Shown here in pieces: positions 24,618 through 32,704 of a stretch of DNA of 64,000 nt; the first letter of the stretch is position 1, and the number at the start of each line of letters is the position of its first letter. The position numbers were made by a program, and so were the translations under genes. Source of the stretch: Pricia antarctica (lineage in GTDB: Bacteria > Bacteroidota > Bacteroidia > Flavobacteriales > Flavobacteriaceae); contig NZ_FNAO01000009.1 in the NCBI RefSeq assembly GCF_900101815.1, forward strand, positions 148,362 to 212,361, read 5' to 3'. The notes below the pieces were generated by a model, which was not told where the DNA came from, made no database searches, and saw only the letters and a program-made list of their open reading frames with translations.

Positions 24618-26309
24618 ATGAGAACTATAAAAAAATTAATAGGGACAGTCTTGGCAGTGTCCTTCTTTTTGGCATTATCCTGCGACAATGATATTACCGA
24701 AATCAACAAAAACCCCAACGGAGTCAATTTAGAGGAAGCCAACCCAAGTTTTCTGCTTGCGGAGGTAATGGCCAAAACCGCCAAGGACGTTGGCGAAAAG
24801 GGCTATGCCGAACCCTTGGCCGCTTTTGTGCAGTACGTGCAGAAAGATTCTTGGGGCAACAACGAATATGATTGGGAGGGCAGTGGCTGGGAAACCTATT
24901 ACAACAATCTACGAACTGCCGATCTCGCCTACACCCGTTCGTTGGAACTCGACATGAAATTCCATCAGGCTGTGGCTATGATTATGAAGGCCCATTTATT
25001 TGGCCTATTGACCGATTTTTATGGAGATGTACCCTATTCCGAGGCCTTACGGGGCGATACCGATATCAATCTGCCGAAATACGATGCGCAAGAAACCATT
25101 TATAAGGGGATAATTGCCGATTTCGAAGCAGCTTCTGCCCTTTTATCGGGTAACCAAGGTCAACTTGAGCCGTTTATTTCCTCACAGGATATTTATTTTC
25201 AAGGGGATTCCGAAAAATGGATCAAATATGCCAATTCGCTGACCCTGCGCTACTATATGCGGCTTTCGGAAAAAGATCCTTCATTTGCAAGTGCCGGCGT
25301 TCAAAAAACCTTGGCCAAGCCCTTAATCGCCAGTGTTGATGAAGAACTAGCCGTACCCTATGTTGGTGTGAGTCCCGACGATTCACAACCGAGCAACGGC
25401 AAAAGTGGTACCCCCTCAAATTTTACCCGGGTAAAGCCCTGCCAAACCCTGGTCAACGTATTGGACGGGCTGAATGATCCTAGGAGGGAGGTTTGGTTCG
25501 CCCCCGTAGCCATTCCCATTAAAGTGGTCGCCCCGGCAGAAGTTCCTGGAGGTGGAGTCGACGTCTTGGTCAACGGGGTTCGCTATATCAACTCGGATAG
25601 CTTGGCCGACAATTTTACGATTTATACTCCTGAAACCTGGTTTCAAGACCGGTTAAACGGCTTGACGATGATAGATACCAGTTCGGTCTATGTAGGCATT
25701 CCGGTATCGAATCAAGGTACCGAGCCATACACATATAACCTAAACCCGCAACCGACGCAAGGGGGCGACAACGTACATGTTTCCGAAATGAACGCCCAAT
25801 TCAACGAAGTGGAAGGCCCGAACCTAAAAGCCCGCATTTTAACCTATGCCGAAGTCTCTTTCTTAAGGGCCGAGGCAGCATTAAAAGGATGGGGACCTGA
25901 TGCGGAGGAAAATTACAACAACGGCATACAAGCTTCGTTCGATGCCTGGGGCATAGGCGAACTTGCAGCGGATTATATGGACAATGACGGAGTGGCCTTC
26001 GATGGCTCGCCGGAACAGGTAATGGAACAGAAATGGATCGCGAACTTCTCCTCCGCCTCTGAATCGTATATGGATTGGCGAAGAACGGGCCTGCCCGATC
26101 TTAAGCCCGGCCCTTTTGCCAAATCCGATGTTATTCCTGTCCGTTTCGTGTACCCGGACAACGATCGCAATTTTAACCGCGAAAATTATAATGCCGCTTT
26201 GGAAAGCCTTCAAACGACAGAATATACCGATGACGTGCCCGGATATGTTGAGAACGACACGCCGTGGTCCAAGCCTTGGGTTTTACAGGGCGTTACGGCG
26301 CCTTGGTGA
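24618..26309 (+). CDS. SusD/RagB family (SusD-like_2) glycan-binding outer-membrane lipoprotein
   Basis: 563 aa from MRTIKKLIG; the ATGs at 24612 and 24582 are alternatives. Lipobox FFLALSC with Cys22. The mature start NDITEINKNPNGVNLEEANP, together with FLRAEAALKGWG and the C-terminal SESYMDWRRTGLPDL, fits the SusD-like_2 subgroup (helical TPR-like scaffold with loops that bind the glycan). It is the surface lid of the SusC channel encoded directly upstream, 36 nt away or less. Confidence 0.94.
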   Translation: MRTIKKLIGTVLAVSFFLALSCDNDITEINKNPNGVNLEEANPSFLLAEVMAKTAKDVGEKGYAEPLAAFVQYVQKDSWGNNEYDWEGSGWETYYNNLRTADLAYTRSLELDMKFHQAVAMIMKAHLFGLLTDFYGDVPYSEALRGDTDINLPKYDAQETIYKGIIADFEAASALLSGNQGQLEPFISSQDIYFQGDSEKWIKYANSLTLRYYMRLSEKDPSFASAGVQKTLAKPLIASVDEELAVPYVGVSPDDSQPSNGKSGTPSNFTRVKPCQTLVNVLDGLNDPRREVWFAPVAIPIKVVAPAEVPGGGVDVLVNGVRYINSDSLADNFTIYTPETWFQDRLNGLTMIDTSSVYVGIPVSNQGTEPYTYNLNPQPTQGGDNVHVSEMNAQFNEVEGPNLKARILTYAEVSFLRAEAALKGWGPDAEENYNNGIQASFDAWGIGELAADYMDNDGVAFDGSPEQVMEQKWIANFSSASESYMDWRRTGLPDLKPGPFAKSDVIPVRFVYPDNDRNFNRENYNAALESLQTTEYTDDVPGYVENDTPWSKPWVLQGVTAPW

Positions 26310-26366
26310 TGAGATACCAAATTTCTGAAAAATCCCAAAAACGGTATCCCGAGCGCAGCAGAGGGG

Positions 26367-26388
26367 CGAAATTCTCCCCGGAATTTCG
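26367..26388 (+). terminator. Hairpin after the SusD gene
   Basis: CGAAATTC-tccccg-GAATTTCG gives an 8-bp stem. There is only a short A/T tract after it, so it may attenuate or protect the susCD message rather than end it. Confidence 0.35.
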
Positions 26389-26497
26389 GAACTAAAAAAT
26401 GGAAAATACGGGGTTCCGATGATTATGGGTCAAAACATATAATGGTCGAATAACAGGGGGTTATTCTATTTGCTATTATTTTTAGTTGAGTTAGCTT

Positions 26498-26530
26498 AAA
26501 ATTACCCGGGGAGACTCGGGTAATTTTTTT
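26498..26530 (+). terminator. Rho-independent terminator between SusD and the 780-aa gene
   Basis: AAAATTACCCG, an 8-nt loop, then CGGGTAATTTT followed by TTT: a perfect 11-bp stem with a U-tract. It lies 190 nt after the SusD stop and only 20 nt before the next ATG, so it separates susCD from the following enzymes or acts as a leader hairpin. The A-rich 5' arm makes it usable on both strands. Confidence 0.75.
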
Positions 26531-26549
26531 AAAAGGAGGATCTAGATTC

Positions 26550-28892
26550 ATGAACAGGAAATTGTTAGAGTTGTTTTTAACGGTTTTGTTCCTATCCTGT
26601 AACGGGAAACGTGGGGTTAGTTTGGACTTATCCCAAGCCAGCCTACTCATTTCGCCAGCATGGGAAGAAACTTTCCAAAACACTACGGAGACCATTTTTT
26701 CGGAGGAAATCGGGAAACGGACAGGCCTAAAGTTCGACCGCGCCGATGTTTGGGATACGGATACCATAATCGCCATAGCCATAAGCGGGGAAAGCGAACT
26801 GTACGGGAGGTCTGTGCCTGCCCGAATCAATACGCATCCCGAATATCAAAAGGAAGGGTACCGTTTCGTACACGAACGTAAAAACGGCAAAGATGTGCTT
26901 TGGATTATCGGGGCTGACAAAAGAGGGGTTTTGTACGGTATCGGCAAGTTTTTACGTACCGCCTACATGCAACGGGGTCAGTTATCCATTTCCGAGGATG
27001 TGGACACCTCCGAATCGCCCAAATATGCCCTTCGAGGCCACCAGTTCGGTTATCGAGATACCGCCAATTCATGGGATGCTTGGACGGTCGACCAGTTCGA
27101 CCAACATTTTCGGGAACAGGTGCTGTTTGGGGCCAATAGCTTTGAGAACATTCCCTTTCAAGATCCCGGCTCGAGCGTCCATTTTAAGGTCGATCCGCAG
27201 GAAATGGAAATCCAACTGAGTAAAATATGCGCCAAATACGATACCGATTACTGGGCCTGGACCCCAGCCCCTGAAGATTTGACCCAAAAAAATGCCAGCG
27301 AAGAAGGACTTCGCAAGCAAGAGGCTTTTTACGCCCGCTGTCCCAGATTGGATGGGGTTTTCGTGCCGGGCGGCGATCCGGGAGACAATCATCCCTCCGA
27401 ATTGATTCCGTATTTAAAATCCCTTTCGGTTCTACTTAAAAAGTACCATCCGGATGCTGGAATCTGGGTCTCTCTGCAAGGCTTTAACAAGGAAAAGACT
27501 GATTATTTTTTTAAGTATTTGGAAGAGAATAGCCCAGATTGGCTTACGGGATTGGTCAATGGGCCCAGCAGTCCTCCTTTACAGTATGAACGAGACCGTC
27601 TTCCCAAGAAATACAAATACCGTTTTTATCCCGATATCACCCATACCGTGCGCTGTCATTATCCCGTAGAAAATTGGGATCAGGCCTTTGCGCTGACCTT
27701 GGGGCGCGAACCCTGCAATCCGCAGCCTTTTCGCTACACGGAACTTTTTCGTCGGGACGTTCCGATTACCGATGGTTTTATCACCTATTCCGACGGTTCC
27801 CACGATGACATTAACAAGGTGGTGTGGAGCCAACTGGGGTGGGATCCGAATAAAAATGTTGGGGATATTGTGACGGAATACTGCCACTTTTTTTTCGGTC
27901 CGGAAGTCGCGAAGGCTTCAGCGGACGGCATATTCGATTTGGAACAAAACTGGGACGGTCCGATATCGGAGAACGAAACCATCGAAGAAACCTTGACGCT
28001 CTGGGAAAAGCTGGAAGCGGAAAATCCTCAACTTCAGGATAACTGGAGGTGGCAACAACTGGTCATGCGGGCCTATTACGATGCGTACGTTCAAACCCGT
28101 CTTGCCTACGAGAAAAATCTGGAACAGCAGGCCTACCAGATGCTTGCCGATGCGGACAATATAGGAGCGGACAAAGCGATGGACCATGCTTTAACACGCC
28201 TGCTTCAAGCTGACCGGAAGCCCGTGGCATCATCCCTCAAAACAAAGGTTTTTCAATATGCCGAAAAACTATTCCATTCGATAGGGGCACAAACCGGCGT
28301 AGCAAAATATGGCGCGAAAAGTCCGGAAAGAGGAGCTATTCTAGATTTTATCGATTATCCTTTGAACAACAAATGGTGGTTGGAAGACGAATTCAAAAAA
28401 ATCAGGGAATTCAAAACAGAGAAAGAGAAATTGGGCAGGCTCGAATTTATAAGAACCTATGCGTCGCTTGGACAAGGCAGCTTTTATGATAATATTTCAA
28501 GTGCCGATGCCAAGCACGTAACTTCGAAAACCGACGATGCTATCGATTATTTGTGGGAAAACGACGGTTTAAGCAGAAAACGGCTGTCCACACAACTTTT
28601 CCAATTTACGCCGACCTTGGAATACGACGAACTTGACCCCGAAGCAGATTATTTGATACGGGTTTCGGGATATGGGGAAGCGCTATTGCGAGCGAACGGA
28701 CAGCGACTAAAACCGACGAAATATGAAAAGGGATACGAGCAATTCAAGGAATTTCCGCTACCCAAGGATTTGATAATGGACGGGAAACTAAAAATAACTT
28801 TCGACAAACCGGATGAAGAGCATTTGAACTGGAGAAAACAATCACGGGTCACCGATGTGTGGCTATTGCGGCAATCCCCAAAAACTCGATAA
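26550..28892 (+). CDS. Lipoprotein with GH20/GH67-type N-domain, probable new glycoside hydrolase
   Basis: 780 aa. Lipoprotein signal LFLSC (Cys17). Residues 30-145 look like the alpha/beta domain that precedes the barrel in GH20/GH67/GH84-type enzymes, with the characteristic GADKRGVLYGIGKFLR at 121-136. A probable TIM barrel follows (about 155-460: RGHQFGYRDTANSWDAWTVD, GVFVPGGDPGDNHP, then helical and beta-sandwich parts). I cannot assign a family. The ATG is preceded by AAAAGGAGGA (26531-26540), a strong Shine-Dalgarno sequence that is unusual for Bacteroidota, directly behind a terminator hairpin. Its place after SusCD supports surface or periplasmic attack on the imported glycan. Confidence 0.72.
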   Translation: MNRKLLELFLTVLFLSCNGKRGVSLDLSQASLLISPAWEETFQNTTETIFSEEIGKRTGLKFDRADVWDTDTIIAIAISGESELYGRSVPARINTHPEYQKEGYRFVHERKNGKDVLWIIGADKRGVLYGIGKFLRTAYMQRGQLSISEDVDTSESPKYALRGHQFGYRDTANSWDAWTVDQFDQHFREQVLFGANSFENIPFQDPGSSVHFKVDPQEMEIQLSKICAKYDTDYWAWTPAPEDLTQKNASEEGLRKQEAFYARCPRLDGVFVPGGDPGDNHPSELIPYLKSLSVLLKKYHPDAGIWVSLQGFNKEKTDYFFKYLEENSPDWLTGLVNGPSSPPLQYERDRLPKKYKYRFYPDITHTVRCHYPVENWDQAFALTLGREPCNPQPFRYTELFRRDVPITDGFITYSDGSHDDINKVVWSQLGWDPNKNVGDIVTEYCHFFFGPEVAKASADGIFDLEQNWDGPISENETIEETLTLWEKLEAENPQLQDNWRWQQLVMRAYYDAYVQTRLAYEKNLEQQAYQMLADADNIGADKAMDHALTRLLQADRKPVASSLKTKVFQYAEKLFHSIGAQTGVAKYGAKSPERGAILDFIDYPLNNKWWLEDEFKKIREFKTEKEKLGRLEFIRTYASLGQGSFYDNISSADAKHVTSKTDDAIDYLWENDGLSRKRLSTQLFQFTPTLEYDELDPEADYLIRVSGYGEALLRANGQRLKPTKYEKGYEQFKEFPLPKDLIMDGKLKITFDKPDEEHLNWRKQSRVTDVWLLRQSPKTR

Positions 28893-28933
28893 AAACCAAA
28901 AAATCCTTATATTTATAATTCAAGCATAAACCT

Positions 28934-29632
28934 ATGAAACCAATCGTACAGATCTCTCTCGATTTAACAAACATTGACGAGGCCTTGGAAACCGCAGCCC
29001 TGGCCATACGTGCAGGGGTGGACTGGCTTGAAGCCGGAACGCCGCTTATTTTGGCGGAAGGCCTGCACGGGGTGCGAAAATTACGGGAGGCCTTCCCTAG
29101 TGTGCCAATAGTGGCCGATCTAAAAACCATGGACGGGGGCTATCTGGAAGCGGAAATGATGGCCAAGGCCGGAGCGACCCACGTGGTCGTCATGGCACGG
29201 GCCCACGAGGAGACCATAAAGGTCGTGGTGGAGGCAGGAAAGGATTACGGAATAAAGGTGATGGGCGACAATCTAGGCTGTGAAGATCGTATCGAAGGTG
29301 CCAAATGGCTCGAGACTCTCGGCTGTGATTACGTGATCCACCATATCGGCTACGACGAACGACGCGGAATAGCCGCACAAGGACTACGAATGCCTAGCCC
29401 GCTAGATGAACTTCGGGAAGTGGTACAAGCAGTAAATGTTCCCGTACAAGCGGTTGGTGGGTTGACCTTGGAGCAGGCCATTTGCTGTCCGGAATATGGG
29501 GCGCCGATGGTGGTCTTAGGTGCGCCGTTGACGATAGACGCCGATGCCTTTAAGACCGCCGATGGCGATCTGGAGGCTTCCTTACGTCTGATCTGTGAAA
29601 AAATTCATGCGTATGGAGAGGTTTCAAAATAG
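28934..29632 (+). CDS. OMP decarboxylase superfamily enzyme (KGPDC/hexulose-phosphate synthase-like)
   Basis: 232 aa (beta/alpha)8 barrel. The signature D-x-K-x-x-D is seen at 62-67 in VADLKTMDGG, and phosphate-binding loops lie near QAVGGLTLE and VVLGAPLT. Family members decarboxylate 3-keto-L-gulonate 6-phosphate or join formaldehyde to ribulose 5-phosphate. Here, within a glycan locus next to ADH, SDR and an isomerase-like barrel, a decarboxylation or retro-aldol step on a keto-sugar acid is likely. It begins 41 nt after the glycosidase-like gene. Confidence 0.87.
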   Translation: MKPIVQISLDLTNIDEALETAALAIRAGVDWLEAGTPLILAEGLHGVRKLREAFPSVPIVADLKTMDGGYLEAEMMAKAGATHVVVMARAHEETIKVVVEAGKDYGIKVMGDNLGCEDRIEGAKWLETLGCDYVIHHIGYDERRGIAAQGLRMPSPLDELREVVQAVNVPVQAVGGLTLEQAICCPEYGAPMVVLGAPLTIDADAFKTADGDLEASLRLICEKIHAYGEVSK

Positions 29633-29747
29633 GATGAAGGAAGCTGGTGAGTTATGAGTTAAAAATTAGTCACAATTCGTGTCTACACTTGACACTAATT
29701 CCCACCAATTCTTGAAAATGGTCATTTTGCAAAATAAAAAATAAACT

Positions 29748-30773
29748 ATGAAACCCACAGCCGTAGTAAACTTCGCCCCCAAATCAGGGAGTGTGGAACT
29801 CCGTGAAATCGACAGACCTTCCATCGGAGAAGAAGACGTTCTCTTGGAAGTCGCCAACGTAGGGGTCTGTGGTAGCGATCTTCACCAATGGACCGCCGAC
29901 CATAGCTGGCCCGTGAACTATCCGGTCGTACTTGGCCATGAATTCGGGGGCCATATCGTCGAATTGGGAAAACGGGTTAACGGATGGCAGGAAGGCGACC
30001 GGGTCGTCAGCGAGACCGCGGCGGTCATCGACCCCAACAGTCCGCTTACAAGACAGGGACTCTATAATCTGGATGCCTCTAGAAAGGGATTCGGCTACGG
30101 GGTCGACGGTGCCATGACCCGTTATGTAAGGGTACCGGCCCGATGCCTTCATAGGGTACCCGAAAACCTGCCCTTTGAACAGGCCTGTTTGACCGAACCT
30201 TGTTCCGTGGCCTATAACGCCGTGGTCGTGAATTCCAAGATTGCACCTGGCGACCGTGTAATCGTACTCGGACCGGGAACAATCGGTATTCTCTGCGCGG
30301 CCATGGCCAGATTGTGCGGGGCCGAGGTCGCTATTGTGGGGCTCGAGGCCGATCGTACCAGACTCGAAATCGCCCGACAATACGGATGTGACCCGATTGT
30401 ACGGGATGCAACGGAATGGGCAAACAAACAAGATGGACTTGGGGGGGATTGTATAATCGATGCTACCGGTGCCAGTGCCGCTTTGCAAACCGCACTGCAA
30501 CTGGTGCGACCCAAAGGCCATATCACCAAAGTAGGCTGGGGTCCGAAGCCTTTGAATTTTTCATTGGATGCCCTGGTACAGAAGAATGTTACCCTTCAAG
30601 GAAGTTTTAGCCATAATTGGCCGATATGGGAAAAAGTACTATCACTTTTGGCTTCGGGCCAATTGGATGTCAAGCCCATAATAGGAGGCGTTTGGGGGCT
30701 CTCCGATTGGCATGATGCTTTTGAGGAAATGCATTCGGGCAAAGTGGTAAAAAGCATTTTAAAACCGGAATGA
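29748..30773 (+). CDS. Zinc-type alcohol/polyol dehydrogenase (MDR) lacking the structural-zinc cysteines
   Basis: 341 aa, threonine/sorbitol dehydrogenase-like. Catalytic zinc ligands: Cys41 (GVCGSDLHQW) and His64-Glu65 (GHEFGGHIVELG), plus Glu in ACLTEPCSVA. Cofactor site VLGPGTIGILCA. In relatives the segment after VVSETAA carries four Cys for a structural zinc; here it reads VIDPNSPLTRQGLYNLDASR (residues 93-112) with none. The fold is otherwise complete, so this is probably a real variant. It oxidises a sugar or polyol hydroxyl with NAD(P). Same transcript direction as its neighbours, 115 nt after the decarboxylase. Confidence 0.9.
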   Translation: MKPTAVVNFAPKSGSVELREIDRPSIGEEDVLLEVANVGVCGSDLHQWTADHSWPVNYPVVLGHEFGGHIVELGKRVNGWQEGDRVVSETAAVIDPNSPLTRQGLYNLDASRKGFGYGVDGAMTRYVRVPARCLHRVPENLPFEQACLTEPCSVAYNAVVVNSKIAPGDRVIVLGPGTIGILCAAMARLCGAEVAIVGLEADRTRLEIARQYGCDPIVRDATEWANKQDGLGGDCIIDATGASAALQTALQLVRPKGHITKVGWGPKPLNFSLDALVQKNVTLQGSFSHNWPIWEKVLSLLASGQLDVKPIIGGVWGLSDWHDAFEEMHSGKVVKSILKPE

Positions 30774-30955
30774 ACCACCTCGTCAGAGCCATCAAGGTAT
30801 CTGAAACTTGACCCCCGAAGTTTCGGGGCTTCAAGAGCCTAGAAACTAGATTGTTCTTGGCTCTTGGTTCTTAGGTCTTGATTCTTCGTGCATCTTGATT
30901 GTCTGGATGCACTTTCCGAGGCTGAGTCACCTTCAATTCTATTGAACAAGAAGTT
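30774..30955. repeat. Hairpin-rich, low-complexity spacer
   Basis: 182 nt with a CCCCGAA/TTCGGGG hairpin (near 30812-30828), then an inverted pair CAAGAGCC ... GGCTCTTG, and a run of CTTGGTTCTTAGGTCTTGATTCTT-like repeats. No coding signal. It separates the ADH from the SDR gene and may contain an mRNA processing site or a partial terminator. Confidence 0.4.
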
Positions 30956-31756
30956 ATGCGTCTACAACAAAAATTAATATTGATAACCGGTGGATATACG
31001 GGCATCGGTCGTGCGATTGCCATGCGTTGCGTTGCGGAAGGCGCCAAAGTTGTGGTCAACGGCCTTGACGAGTCCAAGGGTCATACCTTGGTCAAAGAAT
31101 TGGGCTTCGAAAATGCGTTACACCACACCATCGACATTACCGATCCGGATGCCCCGGAACAATTGGTAAAGATCGCCCTCAAGAAATTCGGAAAGCTGGA
31201 TGCCGTGGTCAATAATGCCGCTATGGTATCGTCATCGAATATAGCGACCACCGATAGCGCGTTTCTACAGCGCATGCTCGCTGTCAATACCATCGCACCC
31301 CTTGCCCTGATCCGAGCCGCCCTGCCCCATTTGGCAGAAACCCGAGGCAACGTATTGAACATCGGCTCTATCAATGCCTGGTGCGGCGAACCCGACTTGC
31401 TGGCCTATAGTATGTCAAAGGGCGCACTGATGACCATGAGCCGTAACCTGGGGGATACGCTGTTTCGTGAAAACGGCGTGCGCGTAAACCAGATCAACCC
31501 AGGTTGGGTGCTGACGGAACGGGAAGTAGTTGACAAAAAGCAACAGGGCATGCGCGAGGACTGGTACAAAGACCTACCGGACATCTTTGCCCCTGCGCAA
31601 CGTATTTTTTCGCCGGAGGAGATTGCGGCCGCTGCCGTTTATCTGCTTTCTGACGAATGCGGGCCAGTGAGTGCTCAAGTAATTGAACTGGAACAATTTC
31701 CCCTTATCGGCCGGAATCTTCCCAAGAAATGGGAGGGGTCGCATGAAAGAGAGTAA
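30956..31756 (+). CDS. Short-chain dehydrogenase/reductase (classical SDR)
   Basis: 266 aa. Cofactor motif TGGYTGIGRA (TGxxxGIG, residues 11-20), NNA motif VVNNAAMV, catalytic Ser in NIGSINAW and YxxxK as YSMSK near 151-155. The N-terminus MRLQQKLILI lacks a signal peptide, so cytoplasmic. Acts on a sugar, sugar acid or polyol with NAD(P). The next gene begins 10 nt downstream, so the two are coexpressed. Confidence 0.92.
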   Translation: MRLQQKLILITGGYTGIGRAIAMRCVAEGAKVVVNGLDESKGHTLVKELGFENALHHTIDITDPDAPEQLVKIALKKFGKLDAVVNNAAMVSSSNIATTDSAFLQRMLAVNTIAPLALIRAALPHLAETRGNVLNIGSINAWCGEPDLLAYSMSKGALMTMSRNLGDTLFRENGVRVNQINPGWVLTEREVVDKKQQGMREDWYKDLPDIFAPAQRIFSPEEIAAAAVYLLSDECGPVSAQVIELEQFPLIGRNLPKKWEGSHERE

Positions 31757-31766
31757 ATAACAAAAT

Positions 31767-32660
31767 ATGCCAAAACTAGCCGTATTCCCCAAAGCCTTTA
31801 TGCAGGCGCTCTGCAAAGACGGTACGATGAAACTTACCGAATGGATTGATTTGGCCTGTGGTTTGGAGGTCGATGGTCTAGAATGGTACGCAGGTTTTTT
31901 GGAAATGGCAGACCGTTCGCAATGGACCGGCTTTCGTCAACAGGTGGAAGATGGCGGAAAGGTCATTCCCATGCTCTGTTGCTCCCCTGATTTTACCCAT
32001 CCCGATAAGGCCTACCGCCAAAAAGAAATCGAAAAGCAGATGCATTGGATCGAGATGACCCATAGTTTGGGCGGTTCGTATTGCAGGGTGCTCTCGGGAC
32101 AAAGGCGCCCACAGCTGACCATGGACGAGGGCATATCCTTGGCGGCGGAGTGTATCGAGACCTGTCTGCCCAAAGCGGAAAAATTGGGTATCACCCTAAT
32201 ATTGGAAAACCATTACAAGGACGATTTTTGGGAATATCCGGAATTTGCCCAGAAAATGGATGTTTTTTGTCGCTTGGTCAATCGAATCGACCACCCCAAT
32301 TTCGGGGTCAATTACGATCCGAGCAATACTTTTTTGGCGGGCGAAGACCCCTTGGAACTACTCTATCGGGTCTCCGACCGCGTAGTCACTATGCACGCCA
32401 GTGACCGTTACCTTATCGAAGGAACCATCGAAGATCTAAGAAAGGAAGAGGGCGGGGCCGTCGGCTATGCCCAACGCTTGCGCCATGGCGAAATAGGAAA
32501 AGGCCTCAACGATTACGATGCCATATTTAAGGAGTTGCATCGGGTAGGCTTCGATGGCTGGATCAGTATCGAAGATGGGGTAGACGGCATGGAACAGCTC
32601 GAACGTAGTGTTGGTTTTTTACGCAAGAAAATAGTGGAGTATTGGCATGATTTTAGTTGA
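31767..32660 (+). CDS. Sugar phosphate isomerase/epimerase-like TIM barrel (AP endonuclease 2 fold)
   Basis: 297 aa. Likely metal ligands, in the order used by this fold: Glu in ITLILENHYKDD, Asp in NYDPSNTFLAG, His in VVTMHASDRYL and Glu in GWISIEDGVDG. Such enzymes isomerise or epimerise keto-sugars, or act as lyases or hydrolases of 3-keto-glycosides. It is the last gene of the plus-strand catabolic run and converges on the propeller lipoprotein gene with 44 nt between. Confidence 0.88.
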   Translation: MPKLAVFPKAFMQALCKDGTMKLTEWIDLACGLEVDGLEWYAGFLEMADRSQWTGFRQQVEDGGKVIPMLCCSPDFTHPDKAYRQKEIEKQMHWIEMTHSLGGSYCRVLSGQRRPQLTMDEGISLAAECIETCLPKAEKLGITLILENHYKDDFWEYPEFAQKMDVFCRLVNRIDHPNFGVNYDPSNTFLAGEDPLELLYRVSDRVVTMHASDRYLIEGTIEDLRKEEGGAVGYAQRLRHGEIGKGLNDYDAIFKELHRVGFDGWISIEDGVDGMEQLERSVGFLRKKIVEYWHDFS

Positions 32661-32704
32661 TACCCTACTCTTAATCAGTGCCGATAGGATGAAAATGATT
32701 TCGA

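Noticed and set aside
29784..30521. 245-codon frame antisense to the zinc dehydrogenase
   Set aside because: Long because of GC-rich codon structure of the sense gene; no recognisable domain, sense gene is certain.
30774..30955. Possible CRISPR or tandem array suggested by TTCTTGG-like repeats
   Set aside because: Units are irregular in length and sequence, without spacers; better described as low-complexity DNA.
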